The notes under the pieces are model-generated. The model saw nothing but the letters and a program-made list of their open reading frames with translations, made no database searches and was not told the origin of the DNA. This document shows, in pieces, positions 35,053-44,236 of a DNA stretch of 64,000 nt. Positions within the stretch are counted from its first letter, which is position 1. Each line of letters begins with the position of its first letter. The stretch spans positions 1 to 64,000 of the forward strand of contig DJGJ01000035.1 in the NCBI GenBank assembly GCA_002432715.1. The letters run 5' to 3'. The DNA is from Sphaerochaeta sp. UBA5849 (GTDB taxonomy: Bacteria > Spirochaetota > Spirochaetia > Sphaerochaetales > Sphaerochaetaceae). The position numbers and the translations under genes were made by a program.

Positions 35053-36504
35053 ATGCTTACAAGCGCCTTGATAACCGATTTCTATGAATTGACCATGATG
35101 CAAGGGTACTATTTGAACAAGCACAACCCCGAGGTCGTCTTTGATATGTTCTACCGCACAAACCCCTTCGAAGGAGGGTATGTGGTATTTGCCGGCCTGC
35201 ACGACCTGGTGGATAAACTTGAGGCTTTGCAATTCAGTGATACGGATATCGAGTATCTTGGCAGCTTGGGCATGTTTGACTCCTCGTTCCTCGAGTATCT
35301 GAGAACATACCGGTTCGAAGGGGACATCTTCGCCGTCGAGGAAGGGACTGTGGTATTCCCCTCAGAACCTTTGCTGCGGGTGCATACAAACCTCATTGAG
35401 GCCCAGCTTATCGAAGGGCTTCTGCTCAATACCCTGAACTTCCAGAGCCTGATAGCAACCAAGGCTTCCCGCATGGCCTTGGCCAGCAATCGCGGCAGCT
35501 TGATGGAATTCGGACTGAGAAGGGCTCAGGGAGGCGATGGCGCACTGTCGGCAAGCAGGGCTGCATTCATCGGAGGTTGCCAGGTCACCAGCAACACCCT
35601 GGCTGGAAAGGTTTTCCATATTCCGGTGGCTGGAACCATGGCCCACTCCTGGATCATGAGTTATCCCAGCGAATTAGAATCATTTCGTGCCTATGCAAAG
35701 CTCTACCCTGACAACACCGTACTGCTCATCGATACCTATGACACCTTGGGATCGGGTATCGACAATGCCATCATCGTCGGGCTTGAACAGCAAAAGAAAG
35801 GGAAATCCATCGGGGTGCGCATCGACAGCGGCGACCTTTCCTACCTTCCCCGGGTTATTCGCAAGAAACTCGACGATGCCGGCCTTACGGATGCAAAAAT
35901 CGTAGTCTCCAACGATTTGACGGAGGAAATTGTGCAGACCCTGGTGCATGACGAAGTTCCCGTCAACAGCTGGGGAATCGGAACGCACCTGGTGACCGGA
36001 GGAAGCCAAGCTTCGCTCAACGGGGTGTATAAACTCGCTGCAAAGCAGAATGCCGATGGAACAATCGTACCCACCATGAAAATCTCCAACAGCTTTGAGA
36101 AGACCACCAATCCGGGCATCAAGCAGGTCTATCGGTTTTATGATGCTGAAGGTGGAGCGATAGCCGACCTTGTGACACTGCATCACGAGCAGATAGTCGC
36201 CGGTAAAAAATATACGTTCTACCATCCCTTCGCCGAGGCTGATTTCTTTGAGATGCAAAGCGACCGCTATACCCGCTGTGAGCCGCTTCTCAAAACAATC
36301 ATGCAGGAAGGCAGGCGTGTGACGGAGAAACCCTCCCTGCAGCAGATTCAAGCATATGCACAAAAAAGCCTTAAAACATTTCACAAGAGCTATTTGCGGC
36401 AAATCAATCCGCATATCTACAAAGTCAGTCTCTCCTCCAAGCTTAAGAAGTTGAAGATGGACCTCTTGGTCGCCCAGCGCAGGAAGGCGAAGGACGAGCA
36501 GTAA
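35053..36504 (+). CDS. pncB: Nicotinate phosphoribosyltransferase
   Basis: Salvages nicotinate to nicotinate mononucleotide for NAD synthesis. The 483-residue protein begins with the conserved TDFYELTMMQGYY and contains the FGLRRAQG and GTMAHSW motifs that carry catalytic residues, then DTYDTLGSG and the phosphate-binding region GIGTHLVTG. GGAAGG precedes the ATG. Its stop is one base from the convergent GyrI-like gene. Confidence 0.92.
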   Translation: MLTSALITDFYELTMMQGYYLNKHNPEVVFDMFYRTNPFEGGYVVFAGLHDLVDKLEALQFSDTDIEYLGSLGMFDSSFLEYLRTYRFEGDIFAVEEGTVVFPSEPLLRVHTNLIEAQLIEGLLLNTLNFQSLIATKASRMALASNRGSLMEFGLRRAQGGDGALSASRAAFIGGCQVTSNTLAGKVFHIPVAGTMAHSWIMSYPSELESFRAYAKLYPDNTVLLIDTYDTLGSGIDNAIIVGLEQQKKGKSIGVRIDSGDLSYLPRVIRKKLDDAGLTDAKIVVSNDLTEEIVQTLVHDEVPVNSWGIGTHLVTGGSQASLNGVYKLAAKQNADGTIVPTMKISNSFEKTTNPGIKQVYRFYDAEGGAIADLVTLHHEQIVAGKKYTFYHPFAEADFFEMQSDRYTRCEPLLKTIMQEGRRVTEKPSLQQIQAYAQKSLKTFHKSYLRQINPHIYKVSLSSKLKKLKMDLLVAQRRKAKDEQ

Positions 36505-36505
36505 C

Positions 36506-37102
36506 TCACATTCGCTCGACTGCAAACCTTAGTGCCGTCCTCAACAGGGCGGCTCTTGTGTTCCTGCAATTGTCCAGATAAATCTCCCTGTGCGCCGTCC
36601 CCACCCTTCTCAGGCCGTGTTCGTCACAAAAAGCTTGCATTCTTGCCATGCTTGCATTTTCATCCTTATAGGAACCGGTATGCAGTGCAGTGACACACAA
36701 TCCCTCTTCGAGCAATCCAAGGTGGACGGAAGCAGTGGAAAGTCCTTGCTTGAATGCTACTTGGTCGCGCACCTGCAGGAAAAGCTCCTCGTTCAGCCAG
36801 TCAGGTTGGGCGATCATTGCCGACCACTGCCAGGTCCTCCGGTTCTCTGTTTCCAAGGGCACCCACAGGCACTCGAGCGGGGAGACGGCAAAGCTTTGAT
36901 AGAGACGATGCCTGCCGAACTCAGCCTGCAAGGTAGTGCTGATGGCATAGAGCATCTGGACCGCCAGTTCATAGGCTTCGTCCTCGGCCTTACCCTCCCC
37001 GTCAACGATGCAGTAGACCTGTTGAGGAGCGTAGACCAACGAGGGTTCTTTTTTGGGATTGTAGAGTTCTTTGAGAGCTTTTCTTACATCATACTCAATC
37101 AA
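36506..37102 (-). CDS. GyrI-like small-molecule-binding domain protein
   Basis: A 198-residue stand-alone GyrI-like (SOUL/BacB-type) domain without a DNA-binding region. Family patterns are present (YNPKKEPSLVYAPQQVYCIV, EEGLCVTALHTGSYKDE, HREIYLDNCRNT). It starts with TTG at 37102, supported by AAGGAGG with a 5-nt gap and the absence of a better start. It follows the amidase gene closely. Family members bind diverse small amphipathic molecules; the ligand here is unknown. Confidence 0.8.
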   Translation of the reverse strand: MIEYDVRKALKELYNPKKEPSLVYAPQQVYCIVDGEGKAEDEAYELAVQMLYAISTTLQAEFGRHRLYQSFAVSPLECLWVPLETENRRTWQWSAMIAQPDWLNEELFLQVRDQVAFKQGLSTASVHLGLLEEGLCVTALHTGSYKDENASMARMQAFCDEHGLRRVGTAHREIYLDNCRNTRAALLRTALRFAVERM

Positions 37103-37115
37103 GCGGACCTCCTTG

Positions 37116-37859
37116 TCAGAGGCAAAGCTCGATGGCTGTTGCCAAAGCCTGGGCTACCCGCTGTCGATATTGCGGTGATACCAGGTTGCGTGCATCCTCT
37201 TCATTGGTTAGAAACCCGACCTCCACCAGCACGGACGGCATCCTGCTGGCATTCAGGACATAGATATCACGCTCCTTCACGCCCCTGTTGCGGCTGGTGA
37301 CCAGTCTCTCGGACAATGTCTTCTCAAAGTTGGAAGCCACTACAAGGTTTCGATGGTTGAGCAATCGATTGAGTGAAAGAAGCGAATGCGAAGAAAACAG
37401 GCTGATGTTCTCAATCGGGGTTTTCTCATCGAGAAATGTCACCCGCTTGTTCTGCTGCTTGGTCAGGATCTCGAATCCTGAAGCTTCCTTGGTCTGTGCA
37501 CTATTGACATGGATGGAGACAAAGAGCGCACTGCTTTGGGCTTTGAGGCTCTGTGAGTATGCCACCTCGCAACGTTGTTCAAGCGTTAGGTAGGTATCGT
37601 CGCTACGGGTCATGACCAACTGCAAATCCGGGTGGGAGACCGCCAGCAGTGCATGCAGGCGCTTGGTTATGTCCAGCGTCAAATCCCGCTCATACACAGT
37701 CCCCCCTGCGAAACTCCACGCATAGGAGGCTCCAGGGTCGTGACCTCCGTGTCCGGCATCCAGGATAATGGTTTTCACCGGATAGGAAAAAGGGTCGGCA
37801 GCGGCAGAAAGAGGAGAACACACCACAAGCAATACCATCAGGAAAAGTACCTTCTTCAC
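37116..37859 (-). CDS. N-acetylmuramoyl-L-alanine amidase (Amidase_3)
   Basis: Exported zinc amidase that cleaves the MurNAc-L-alanine bond. The 247-residue protein has a signal peptide (residues ~1-22) and the zinc/catalytic motifs ILDAGHGGHDPGA, YERDLTLD, SIHVNSA and VEVGFLTNEED. The GTG at 37859 was chosen because AAGGAGG lies four bases upstream and it overlaps the preceding stop as GTGA. An in-frame TTG further upstream lies inside the neighbouring gene. Confidence 0.9.
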   Translation of the reverse strand: MKKVLFLMVLLVVCSPLSAAADPFSYPVKTIILDAGHGGHDPGASYAWSFAGGTVYERDLTLDITKRLHALLAVSHPDLQLVMTRSDDTYLTLEQRCEVAYSQSLKAQSSALFVSIHVNSAQTKEASGFEILTKQQNKRVTFLDEKTPIENISLFSSHSLLSLNRLLNHRNLVVASNFEKTLSERLVTSRNRGVKERDIYVLNASRMPSVLVEVGFLTNEEDARNLVSPQYRQRVAQALATAIELCL

Positions 37860-38776
37860 GCATCCTCCTTGGGCCAACGGGCGCAGAGCTCTACAAAATC
37901 AAGTTTTTGCAGCCAAAGCATGCGTTTCTTCACTTCTGTCTGATAGACTTCCTTGTCGAAAAACCCTTTGTATTTTCTTGCAACATTCTTTGCATTGACC
38001 TTCTGCACCGAGAGCGCCTTGGTATAGCACCTGAGGTACCCCTCTGCCTCGCTGCGGTCTTCAATGACGCTTTCTCGGTCGGGAAACTGCACCATCAACG
38101 CACTGTTGATCGAGACGGTATATCCGAGCAGGTGGCAACGAATTCCCCAATCCAAAGCCTGCCAATACTCGCTGTGGATAGCCTCATCAAAACCCCTGAG
38201 CCGTTGAAACAAGGCGCGGTCATACAAGCCCAGGCACATGAAAGGATAGAGGGAAGGAAGACTGACAGCCCTATCCAGACTGGGAAAACCGGAATCGGGA
38301 TCCAAATGCCGGCCACACATGCGCGGCATCCTTCGACAGGGGATGATTTCGCGGTAGGCGTTGGCAACCACGGCTGAGAAGGCTGCCGGATGGTCGCTTT
38401 GGGTCATGGCATCCAAGAGAGTCGGGCCATCGAAGGTTACCAGCAACAAGTCGGAACGAACAATGAGAAACAGATTGGTCCTGCACTCGTTTGCAACCGC
38501 ATTCACTTTTTCTCCGGTAAAGGTATGACTGGTGAAAACCAGGAAGGTCACATCCTTGTATGCTTCCTGCATGAGCCCCAGATCAAAACGTCCTTCCTGG
38601 GTTACTACATGCAGGCTGTAATTCATCTCACGGGTATACCAATCCAGGCAGTTGGTCAGCTGTTCGAGGTTTCCAGTATCGAGAATACCGATGGCAAGCT
38701 GTTCGGTATTGTGCAACCGAGTGACCCTGCTGCCGAGCTCTTGCTTTCTACGGTATATTCGATAGTTATTCAACAT
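37856..38776 (-). CDS. Glycosyltransferase-like protein
   Basis: A 306-residue cytoplasmic protein resembling a GT-A (family 2-like) glycosyltransferase. It contains IVRSDLLLVTFDGPTLLDAM, which could supply the nucleotide-sugar site, and a later DRALFQRLRGFDEAIHSEYW stretch followed by ALDWGIRCHLLGYTV, similar to the acceptor region of GT2 enzymes. The C-terminus is basic. It overlaps proB by 11 bp and the amidase gene by 4 bp, so it may act in envelope polysaccharide synthesis. The family assignment is tentative. Confidence 0.55.
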   Translation of the reverse strand: MLNNYRIYRRKQELGSRVTRLHNTEQLAIGILDTGNLEQLTNCLDWYTREMNYSLHVVTQEGRFDLGLMQEAYKDVTFLVFTSHTFTGEKVNAVANECRTNLFLIVRSDLLLVTFDGPTLLDAMTQSDHPAAFSAVVANAYREIIPCRRMPRMCGRHLDPDSGFPSLDRAVSLPSLYPFMCLGLYDRALFQRLRGFDEAIHSEYWQALDWGIRCHLLGYTVSINSALMVQFPDRESVIEDRSEAEGYLRCYTKALSVQKVNAKNVARKYKGFFDKEVYQTEVKKRMLWLQKLDFVELCARWPKEDA

Positions 38777-39890
38777 CGTCGAGCAACACCAAATCCTCTG
38801 GACGGAAAATCATGTCCTTGTAGCCTGTTCCTAGAATCCGTTGGATATCCTTGCTGCTATGTCCGGCAACACTGGCAATATCGGTACTGTTCAAATAGGG
38901 AACAGCCTTGGCAAACGGCTTTCCATCCGTTGAACAAACCTGAATGACATCTCCCTCGGAGAAAACCCCATGTACCCGAACCACCCCTTTGGGAAGCAGG
39001 CTTTTTTTGGAGAGCAGTGCTTGTTTTGCTCCATCATCCACCTCGATGGATCCCTGATGGGAGTTGTTGAGAATCCACCGCTCCCGCTGACTGAGCCGTT
39101 TGGTCGGATGGATGTAGGTTCCCAGCGCTTCTGATTCCAAAAGCCTCGGCAAGGCATTCTCCTCGTAGCCACTGGCAATGATGGTTGCACACCCGGCAAC
39201 TGCTGCAATTTTGGCAGCCAGGAGCTTGGTCTTCATTCCACCGGTTGAATAGGACGATCCTGCTCCACCAGCATATGCAAGAATTTTCTCATCCAACAAC
39301 TCGATCTCACTGAGCAGCTGTGCATTGGTGTCCTTTTTAGGGTCTGCAGTATACAGCCCGGTGATATCGGTGAGGATGATCAACAAATCAGCGTCGATCT
39401 TGCTGGCGACCATGGCACTCATGCGGTCGTTGTCCCCGAAAGCAGAACCAATTTCGGCTGTGCTCACCACGTCATTCTCATTGAAAACAGGCACCACACC
39501 CAAATCCAGCAGGGTGAAAACACTATTGCGGAGGTTTACGTAGGTAAGACGGTTGTTCAAATCCTTGCGGGTCAGCAGGATCTGCGAGCAAACCAGGCCA
39601 TGCTTCTTGAATGCCCTGCGGTAACTGGACATCAACAGCGGTTGTCCGATCGAAGCACACGCCTGACGCATTGCAACCTGCTTGACCGGTCCCTTCAGGT
39701 GCAGCTCTTTCGCCCCCATGCCGATGGCCCCGCTGGAAACCAGGAGGACTTGGTAATTCTTTTTCATCAAGCAAGCAATCTGTTCAACGATGGAGTCGAT
39801 GCGGGTCTCGTCGATTCCATCCTTGCAGCTGAGCAGATTGGTTCCCACCTTCAGCACGATACGTTTCACATCCGCCAAATCACGACTCAT
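38766..39890 (-). CDS. proB: Glutamate 5-kinase
   Basis: First enzyme of proline synthesis. The 374-residue protein has the amino acid kinase domain (VLKVGTNLLSCKDG, LLVSSGAIGMGAKEL, FGDNDRMSAMVASKIDA) and a C-terminal PUA domain (KQALLSKKSLLPKGVVRVHG), the full-length bacterial architecture. It overlaps the proA stop by four bases. AGGAGAAGAGG precedes the ATG. Confidence 0.94.
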   Translation of the reverse strand: MSRDLADVKRIVLKVGTNLLSCKDGIDETRIDSIVEQIACLMKKNYQVLLVSSGAIGMGAKELHLKGPVKQVAMRQACASIGQPLLMSSYRRAFKKHGLVCSQILLTRKDLNNRLTYVNLRNSVFTLLDLGVVPVFNENDVVSTAEIGSAFGDNDRMSAMVASKIDADLLIILTDITGLYTADPKKDTNAQLLSEIELLDEKILAYAGGAGSSYSTGGMKTKLLAAKIAAVAGCATIIASGYEENALPRLLESEALGTYIHPTKRLSQRERWILNNSHQGSIEVDDGAKQALLSKKSLLPKGVVRVHGVFSEGDVIQVCSTDGKPFAKAVPYLNSTDIASVAGHSSKDIQRILGTGYKDMIFRPEDLVLLDDVE

Positions 39891-41215
39891 ACCTCTTCTC
39901 CTGAAAGCATTGAGTGGCCGTCGCAGGCAAGCTCTTGATGCAGAAACGGCTTGGGAACCGCCCCTGCATAGGTAGAAACCACCTGGCCGGTTCCGCGTAC
40001 CAGATACTTGGTACTCATCAAACCTTCCAAGCCTACCGGACCGCGGGCATGAATTTTTGCCGTACTGATACCTACCTCCGCTCCAAGACCGAATCGATAC
40101 CCGTCTGAAAACCTGGTCGAGCAGTTCGCAAAGACATCGGCACTGTCGACTTGTGTAAAGAATGTTCTAACCGCCTGGGAATCCTCACTGACAATGGCAT
40201 CGGTATGGTGCGACCCATACTCCTCAATATGCTCGATCGCCTGCTGTAGTGAGTCCACGACATGAATATTCACCTCGTTCTGCAAATACTCCCGCTCCCA
40301 ATCGCCTTGCTCGTAGGGTATGGCCTGGATGCAGGAACAGACGACGCTGTCCCCATGGATGACAACATTTCCCTCAGCCAGTCTCCTGGCCAGAGGCTGG
40401 AGCACTTGTTTTGCCACCTTCTGATGCACAAGTATGGTTTCCACGGCATTGCAGGCGGCAGGATACTGGGTCTTGGAGTCAAAGGCAATTTCAACAGCCT
40501 TGTCCAAATCGGCTTTCTCATCGATATAGAGATGACAGATCCCATCTGCATGGCCGAGCACGGGAATCGATGTGTGCTCCATCACATACTTGACAAATTG
40601 ATTGCTGCCGCGGGGAATGAGCAGGTCGATCTCATCCTCCATACCCAGAATCTGATCCACATCGCCGTGGCTTTCCAGGAGGGTCAACCAAGCATCACCG
40701 AGTGTGGATGATGCGCAGCTTTGCTTGATGACCTCCACCAGCGCAGTATTGGTTCGCTGTGCCTCCCTCCCCCCTTTCAGGATGATTCCATTGCCGCTTT
40801 TCAAGCACAAGGAGACTATCTGGATGAGAGCATCGGGCCGTGCTTCGAATATCATGCCGATCACCCCGATGGGGAACGTAACCTGCTCAAGGAGCAGGCC
40901 GGTATCGAGCAGCCTGCGCTGCTTGACCTTGCCGATCGGATCGTCAAGTTGGGCCACTTGCCTCAGGCCGGCAAGGGAGGCTTCAAGCTTCTCCTGTGAG
41001 AAAACCAGGCGCTTGATCAATGATTCTTTCTGTCCATTTTCCCGCGCAGAACGGACATCTTCCTGGTTTGCAGATGCAATGACGGGATATGCTGTTCGCA
41101 GATTCTCTGCCATCGCAAGCAAAAGGGCGTTTCTCTCTTCCTGCCTGCTGGCGGCCAAGCGCTTGGAACTCGCCCTCAGATCACGAATCCGCTGGTGTAA
41201 TGCATGTTTATCCAT
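39887..41215 (-). CDS. proA: Gamma-glutamyl phosphate reductase
   Basis: Reduces gamma-glutamyl phosphate to glutamate semialdehyde. The 442-residue protein shows ALDH-superfamily features with the ProA-specific cysteine motif (TQYPAACNAVETILVH) and the C-terminal FGLGAEVGISTAKIHARGP. AAAGGA lies upstream of the ATG. With proB it forms a two-gene coupled operon diverging from the metal transporter operon. Confidence 0.94.
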   Translation of the reverse strand: MDKHALHQRIRDLRASSKRLAASRQEERNALLLAMAENLRTAYPVIASANQEDVRSARENGQKESLIKRLVFSQEKLEASLAGLRQVAQLDDPIGKVKQRRLLDTGLLLEQVTFPIGVIGMIFEARPDALIQIVSLCLKSGNGIILKGGREAQRTNTALVEVIKQSCASSTLGDAWLTLLESHGDVDQILGMEDEIDLLIPRGSNQFVKYVMEHTSIPVLGHADGICHLYIDEKADLDKAVEIAFDSKTQYPAACNAVETILVHQKVAKQVLQPLARRLAEGNVVIHGDSVVCSCIQAIPYEQGDWEREYLQNEVNIHVVDSLQQAIEHIEEYGSHHTDAIVSEDSQAVRTFFTQVDSADVFANCSTRFSDGYRFGLGAEVGISTAKIHARGPVGLEGLMSTKYLVRGTGQVVSTYAGAVPKPFLHQELACDGHSMLSGEEV

Positions 41216-41307
41216 TCTTCAGGTCCTTTATCGTACTAACTATAACAGTAAACTGAATGGGCAAAGGTATCAAGGTGAAAAGAGATGGCCAAATGGGCAA
41301 AATCCGA

Positions 41308-41351
41308 TTGCACTTTTAAAAATACAATGGTAAACTGCAACCATTCGCAAC
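41308..41351 (+). promoter_or_regulatory. Metal-transporter promoter with GCAAC-N5-GCAAC element
   Basis: TTGCAC (41308-41313), a 17-bp spacer and TAAACT (41331-41336) are followed directly by GCAAC-CATTC-GCAAC (41337-41351), which covers the expected transcription start. The same 15-bp element occurs at three other promoters in the window. Here its position would suit a repressor. Confidence 0.65.
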
Positions 41352-41367
41352 ACCAAGGAGCTTTCCT

Positions 41368-42471
41368 ATGAAGATTCGTTCGCTGCTTATATGCTTTCTT
41401 TTGCTGCCGGCCCTCCTCTTTGCCCAAGCTTCATCAGAGTCTGCCATGGACAATTCCGACTACTACACGGCCACCGATGCAAATAACCGCACGCTCAAGC
41501 TTGCACAAAAGCCTTCTCATATCCTGATCGCCGGCAAAGCCGGCAATATGCCTGCCAATGCGTTGTTTTTATTCGAGGAAGTGGAAAGCATGGACCTTAC
41601 CCTGCCCAAAACCGACCAAGGGTTGGGCGATTTCTTTGCCTTCATCAGACCCGAACTGGACCAGAAGCCGCGCATCAGCCAGACGGCAAGTGCTGAGGAG
41701 ATTGCCAGCAAAAACAGTGATTTGGTACTCATGAAAGCCACCCACTATGAATCCACTGCAAAAAAACTCGACCAGCTGGGCATTCCCAACTACACCATGA
41801 ACCTTGAGAGTTATGAGGACTGGAAGAACGAACTCAGAGAGCTGGGAAAGCTGCTGAAGAACACCGCCCGAGCCGAACAGCTGATCAATCTCTACGAGAC
41901 GCAGGTCCGATTCATCACCGACAGGGTCAAAGGCTTGAAAGAGGAAGAGAAAGTAAGAATCCTGCTGTTGCAGGCTGAACGTTCCGATGCAACCTATGCC
42001 TATAAAATCGCTCCCGATTCCTGGATGCAGACATGGATGGTGGAGACCGTCGGTGCAATTCCTGTCTACAAGGGTGCCAACAAGGCAGCCAACGGCTGGT
42101 CGACGGTCAGCTTCGAACAAATTGCTGCCTGGAACCCCGAGCTGGTCATTCTCGTCAGCTACAAGGATGCCAGCTACAAGTACGTGAAGGCTGTGCAGGA
42201 ATCAGGGGTCTGGGCCAATCTGGACGCAGTGAAAAACGGCCGGGTAAAAGCAAGTCCTCACGATATGATGAACTACATCCAGCCTGTCGCTTCCTGGATA
42301 TTGGGTCTGCAGTGGTTGGCAAAGGAGGCATATCCTGCTTTGTTTGCCGACTTGGATATGGAAGCACAAGTAAGGCGCTTCTATCAGGATTTCTACAATA
42401 TAACAGACGAGGGGAAGCTTGATGTACTGCTTGACCTGTACCGATCGTCGGTGGCAATCAACACGTTATGA
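41368..42471 (+). CDS. ABC transporter substrate-binding protein, FecB/BtuF/MolA type
   Basis: Periplasmic binding protein of 367 residues (PF01497-like). It has a signal peptide (residues ~1-20, LLFAQ) and two lobes joined by a long helix, with the class III pattern around VSFEQIAAWNPELVIL. There is no lipobox cysteine. AAGGAG precedes the ATG. It heads a three-gene operon with a FecCD permease and an ATPase. Such systems carry ferric siderophores, haem, cobalamin or, in the H. influenzae MolBCA case, molybdate. The shared promoter element with the Mo-hydroxylase genes makes molybdate or tungstate worth considering. Confidence 0.85.
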   Translation: MKIRSLLICFLLLPALLFAQASSESAMDNSDYYTATDANNRTLKLAQKPSHILIAGKAGNMPANALFLFEEVESMDLTLPKTDQGLGDFFAFIRPELDQKPRISQTASAEEIASKNSDLVLMKATHYESTAKKLDQLGIPNYTMNLESYEDWKNELRELGKLLKNTARAEQLINLYETQVRFITDRVKGLKEEEKVRILLLQAERSDATYAYKIAPDSWMQTWMVETVGAIPVYKGANKAANGWSTVSFEQIAAWNPELVILVSYKDASYKYVKAVQESGVWANLDAVKNGRVKASPHDMMNYIQPVASWILGLQWLAKEAYPALFADLDMEAQVRRFYQDFYNITDEGKLDVLLDLYRSSVAINTL

Positions 42472-43484
42472 ATGCCGCCCCCTTCTACAGAGTCGAGCAA
42501 AAACGGCGGGGCATCCGGCTGTCGCTCTTGTTGGTGGCAACCATCGCCCTCTCCGTTCTCTTTCTCTTTGCCGGCCGATATCCTAAACCCGGCTTTACCT
42601 TTCCCTCGGATTGGACCGATCCGATGGTCAACACCATAGTGCTTCAGGTCCGCCTTCCCAGGATCCTTCTGGCCCTGCTGGCAGGAGCCATGCTCAGTGC
42701 CAGCGGATTCACCTTCCAGATGCTGTTCTCAAATCCGTTGGTCGAACCTGGTTTTCTAGGGGTCAGCCAAGGCTCCGCTTTCGGTGCCGCCCTGATGATT
42801 GTACTGGGTACAGGCAGCAGCGTTCTTGTCCAGCTCAGCGCCACATTCTTCGGCCTTACCGCCTTATTGGCTTCCTATCTCTTGTCCAAGCGTTTTCGCT
42901 TCGGAGGTGCACTGCTGCGTCTGGTACTCAGCGGTATCGCAGTCTCGGCCATCTACTCCAGCGCCTTGGGCGTGGTCAAGATTGTAGCGGAACCGACAAA
43001 AGACCTGCAGGACATCACGTTTTGGATGATGGGAGGACTATGGAATGCAACCTGGAACCAGATTTTCTCGATTCTCAGCATCGTGGTTGCCTGCCTGGTC
43101 ATCCTGTTTTGCTATCGATGGAAGCTCAATCTGCTTTCGCTGCAGGAGAAAACCTCCTTCAGCGTCGGACTCAACCCCAAGCGCGACAGGCTCATCCTGC
43201 TGATCGTTGCCACAGTGGGAACCACGCTGACCATCTCGATTACCGGCCTGATCGGCTGGGTCGGCTTGATCACCCCCCATCTGGGTCGCAAACTTTTTGG
43301 CTCGGATAGCTCCTACAGCTTCCCCGCATCCATGATTCTCGGCTCCCTCTTTTTACTGCTCTGTGATACCATAGGCAGGACGCTGCTGCCTACCGAAATT
43401 CCCATCGGCCTTCTGACCAGTTTTTTGGGAGCCTTCGTCTTCATCATCATCCTCTCGCTCAAGCATCAGGAGGGGAAAGCATGA
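42468..43484 (+). CDS. ABC transporter permease, FecCD/BtuC type
   Basis: Inner-membrane permease (338 residues) with about ten hydrophobic segments and the FecCD signature (LRLPRILLALLAGAMLSASG-like: VRLPRILLALLAGAM) and the C-terminal GLITPHLGR loop that contacts the ATPase. It overlaps the binding-protein stop as ATGA and has no independent Shine-Dalgarno, so it is translationally coupled. Confidence 0.9.
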   Translation: MNAAPFYRVEQKRRGIRLSLLLVATIALSVLFLFAGRYPKPGFTFPSDWTDPMVNTIVLQVRLPRILLALLAGAMLSASGFTFQMLFSNPLVEPGFLGVSQGSAFGAALMIVLGTGSSVLVQLSATFFGLTALLASYLLSKRFRFGGALLRLVLSGIAVSAIYSSALGVVKIVAEPTKDLQDITFWMMGGLWNATWNQIFSILSIVVACLVILFCYRWKLNLLSLQEKTSFSVGLNPKRDRLILLIVATVGTTLTISITGLIGWVGLITPHLGRKLFGSDSSYSFPASMILGSLFLLLCDTIGRTLLPTEIPIGLLTSFLGAFVFIIILSLKHQEGKA

Positions 43485-44236
43485 AAGTTCTTGAGCTGGA
43501 TCAGATCAGCTATACGTATCCAGGGGGGACCCAAGCCCTGGACTCTGTCTCCTTCACTGTTGAACAAGGGCAGTCGGTGGCGATTCTTGGTTCCAACGGA
43601 GCCGGCAAATCGACACTGCTCGACCTGCTGCTCGGGTGGAACAAAGCCAGAGGCATCTCCCTTTTCGGCAAGGAGCTTACCGAATACGGACGCAAGGAAC
43701 TGGGAAGAAATCTCGCCTTGGTACCCCAAAGCGAGCACTACAACTTCTCCTTCACCCTGCTTGAATACACACTCTTCGGACGCAGCCCCTACCTTTCCCA
43801 GATGGGCACACCGACAGAGGAGGATGCCGCAATCGCCGTGGAAGCACTGGGAGAAGTAGGACTGGAGGCCTATCAGGACCGTCCGATCACCAGCCTCTCC
43901 GGTGGGGAGCACCAGCTGCTGCTGCTGGCCCGCGCAATTGCCCAGCAAAGCCGGATTCTGCTGTTGGACGAACCGACCAGCGCCCTCGACCCTGCAAACC
44001 GGATGCGCGTCATCTCGATTCTCAAGAATCTCTTTGAGAAAGGAAAAACCCTGCTCTTCACCACGCACGATGCAAATTTGGCCTATGAGCTGGCCACCCA
44101 TGTTGCCATGCTCAAGAAAGGTCGACTGCTCTGCTATGGACCCAAGGAGGAGACGGTGACATCAGAGATGCTCACCACCCTCTACGGAATACCTTTGAAA
44201 GTCGGGTCAATAGAGGGCAGGACGCTTATTTATTGA
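43481..44236 (+). CDS. ABC transporter ATP-binding protein, FecE/BtuD type
   Basis: Cytoplasmic ATPase (251 residues) with Walker A (LGSNGAGKSTLL), Q-loop, the signature SLSGGEHQLLLLARA, Walker B (ILLLDEPTSALDP) and the switch histidine (FTTHD). The start overlaps the permease stop (ATGA) with AGGAGG upstream. Its 3' end overlaps the convergent adenine deaminase gene by 11 bp. Confidence 0.92.
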   Translation: MKVLELDQISYTYPGGTQALDSVSFTVEQGQSVAILGSNGAGKSTLLDLLLGWNKARGISLFGKELTEYGRKELGRNLALVPQSEHYNFSFTLLEYTLFGRSPYLSQMGTPTEEDAAIAVEALGEVGLEAYQDRPITSLSGGEHQLLLLARAIAQQSRILLLDEPTSALDPANRMRVISILKNLFEKGKTLLFTTHDANLAYELATHVAMLKKGRLLCYGPKEETVTSEMLTTLYGIPLKVGSIEGRTLIY

